A stretch of 29,834 bases of DNA from contig NW_019091630.1 of assembly GCF_001949145.1 (NCBI RefSeq), positions 120,097 through 149,930 of the forward strand. The letters run 5' to 3'. Positions 29,758 to 29,834 of the stretch are shown here, piece by piece. The notes under the pieces are model-generated. The model made no database searches, was not told the origin of the DNA, and was given only the letters and a program-made list of their open reading frames with translations. Both the position numbers and the translations under genes were made by a program. Within the stretch, counting starts at the first letter, position 1. Every line of letters begins with the position of its first letter. The DNA comes from Acanthaster planci (Eukaryota > Echinodermata > Asteroidea > Valvatida > Acanthasteridae).

Positions 29758-29834
29758 GTGTTAAAGGGGATGGCAGCGTGGTTGGTCCCCTGCCTGTGAG
29801 CTCATCTTCTGGCATCACTGCCCTGATAGAGTAA
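29758..29834 (+). CDS. Fourth coding exon, end ambiguous (stop or donor at window edge)
   Basis: Acceptor TTTTTATTTTTACCAG with a strong pyrimidine tract. Entered with one carried base, it encodes (G)VKGDGSVVGPLPVSSSSG then ITALIE. The last three bases of the window are TAA. If that is a stop, the protein ends at 103 residues. If the window edge cuts a donor (ATAGA/GTAA...), the protein continues. A very short protein made only of a disordered region is unusual, so I lean towards the donor reading. Confidence 0.6.

Overview
This is animal genomic DNA: AT-rich, intron-dominated and full of repeats, with short exons bounded by GT/AG splice sites. There are no bacterial operons, no CRISPR array and no tRNA or rRNA gene that I can support. 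The many TACATGTA palindromes, clustered AGAGGGCGC motifs, CRE-bearing tandem arrays and a Penelope-like retroelement relic fit a marine invertebrate. Amphioxus (Branchiostoma) is my first guess, with another deuterostome or a mollusc possible. That assignment is impression only.

Layout. 1-4.6 kb: the last coding exon of a minus-strand RING-finger protein (stop at 1468), then intron or intergenic DNA with two NRF1-type palindromes. 4.6-5.1 kb: diverged repeats with CRE octamers and a 17-bp triplication. 5.4-7.7 kb: isolated exon candidates on both strands. These are a plus-strand cysteine-bearing exon, two 48-nt phase-matched minus-strand mini-exons that encode related 16-residue repeats, and a plus-strand terminal exon with a hydrophobic segment. 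8.2-13.3 kb: two diverged ~2 kb direct copies (A and B) separated by ~0.9 kb. 13.6-16.6 kb: CRE-rich tandem arrays flanked by dispersed repeats. 16.9-19 kb: nothing convincing. 19.15-19.49 kb: the 3' end of a Penelope-like element on the minus strand, with a hammerhead-like core overlapping its stop codon. 19.5-22.3 kb: largely featureless apart from a palindromic YY1-like site and microsatellites. 22.4-23.35 kb: an AGAGGGCGC cluster and a promoter-like segment. 25.07 kb to the end: the clearest gene, on the plus strand, with four in-frame exons encoding a 103-residue acidic, serine-rich stretch that I do not recognise. Its second intron holds a 13-copy 41-bp minisatellite and a dispersed GGTAACGGAATTAC motif family.

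The coding parts are the RING exon, the plus-strand gene at 25-29.8 kb and probably the mini-exon gene. They show no functional link to one another. The most interesting signals are the mini-exon pair, a hairpin with two compensated base-pair changes between copies A and B, the Penelope/hammerhead overlap, CRE sites spaced exactly 11 bp apart, and the motif family inside intron 2.
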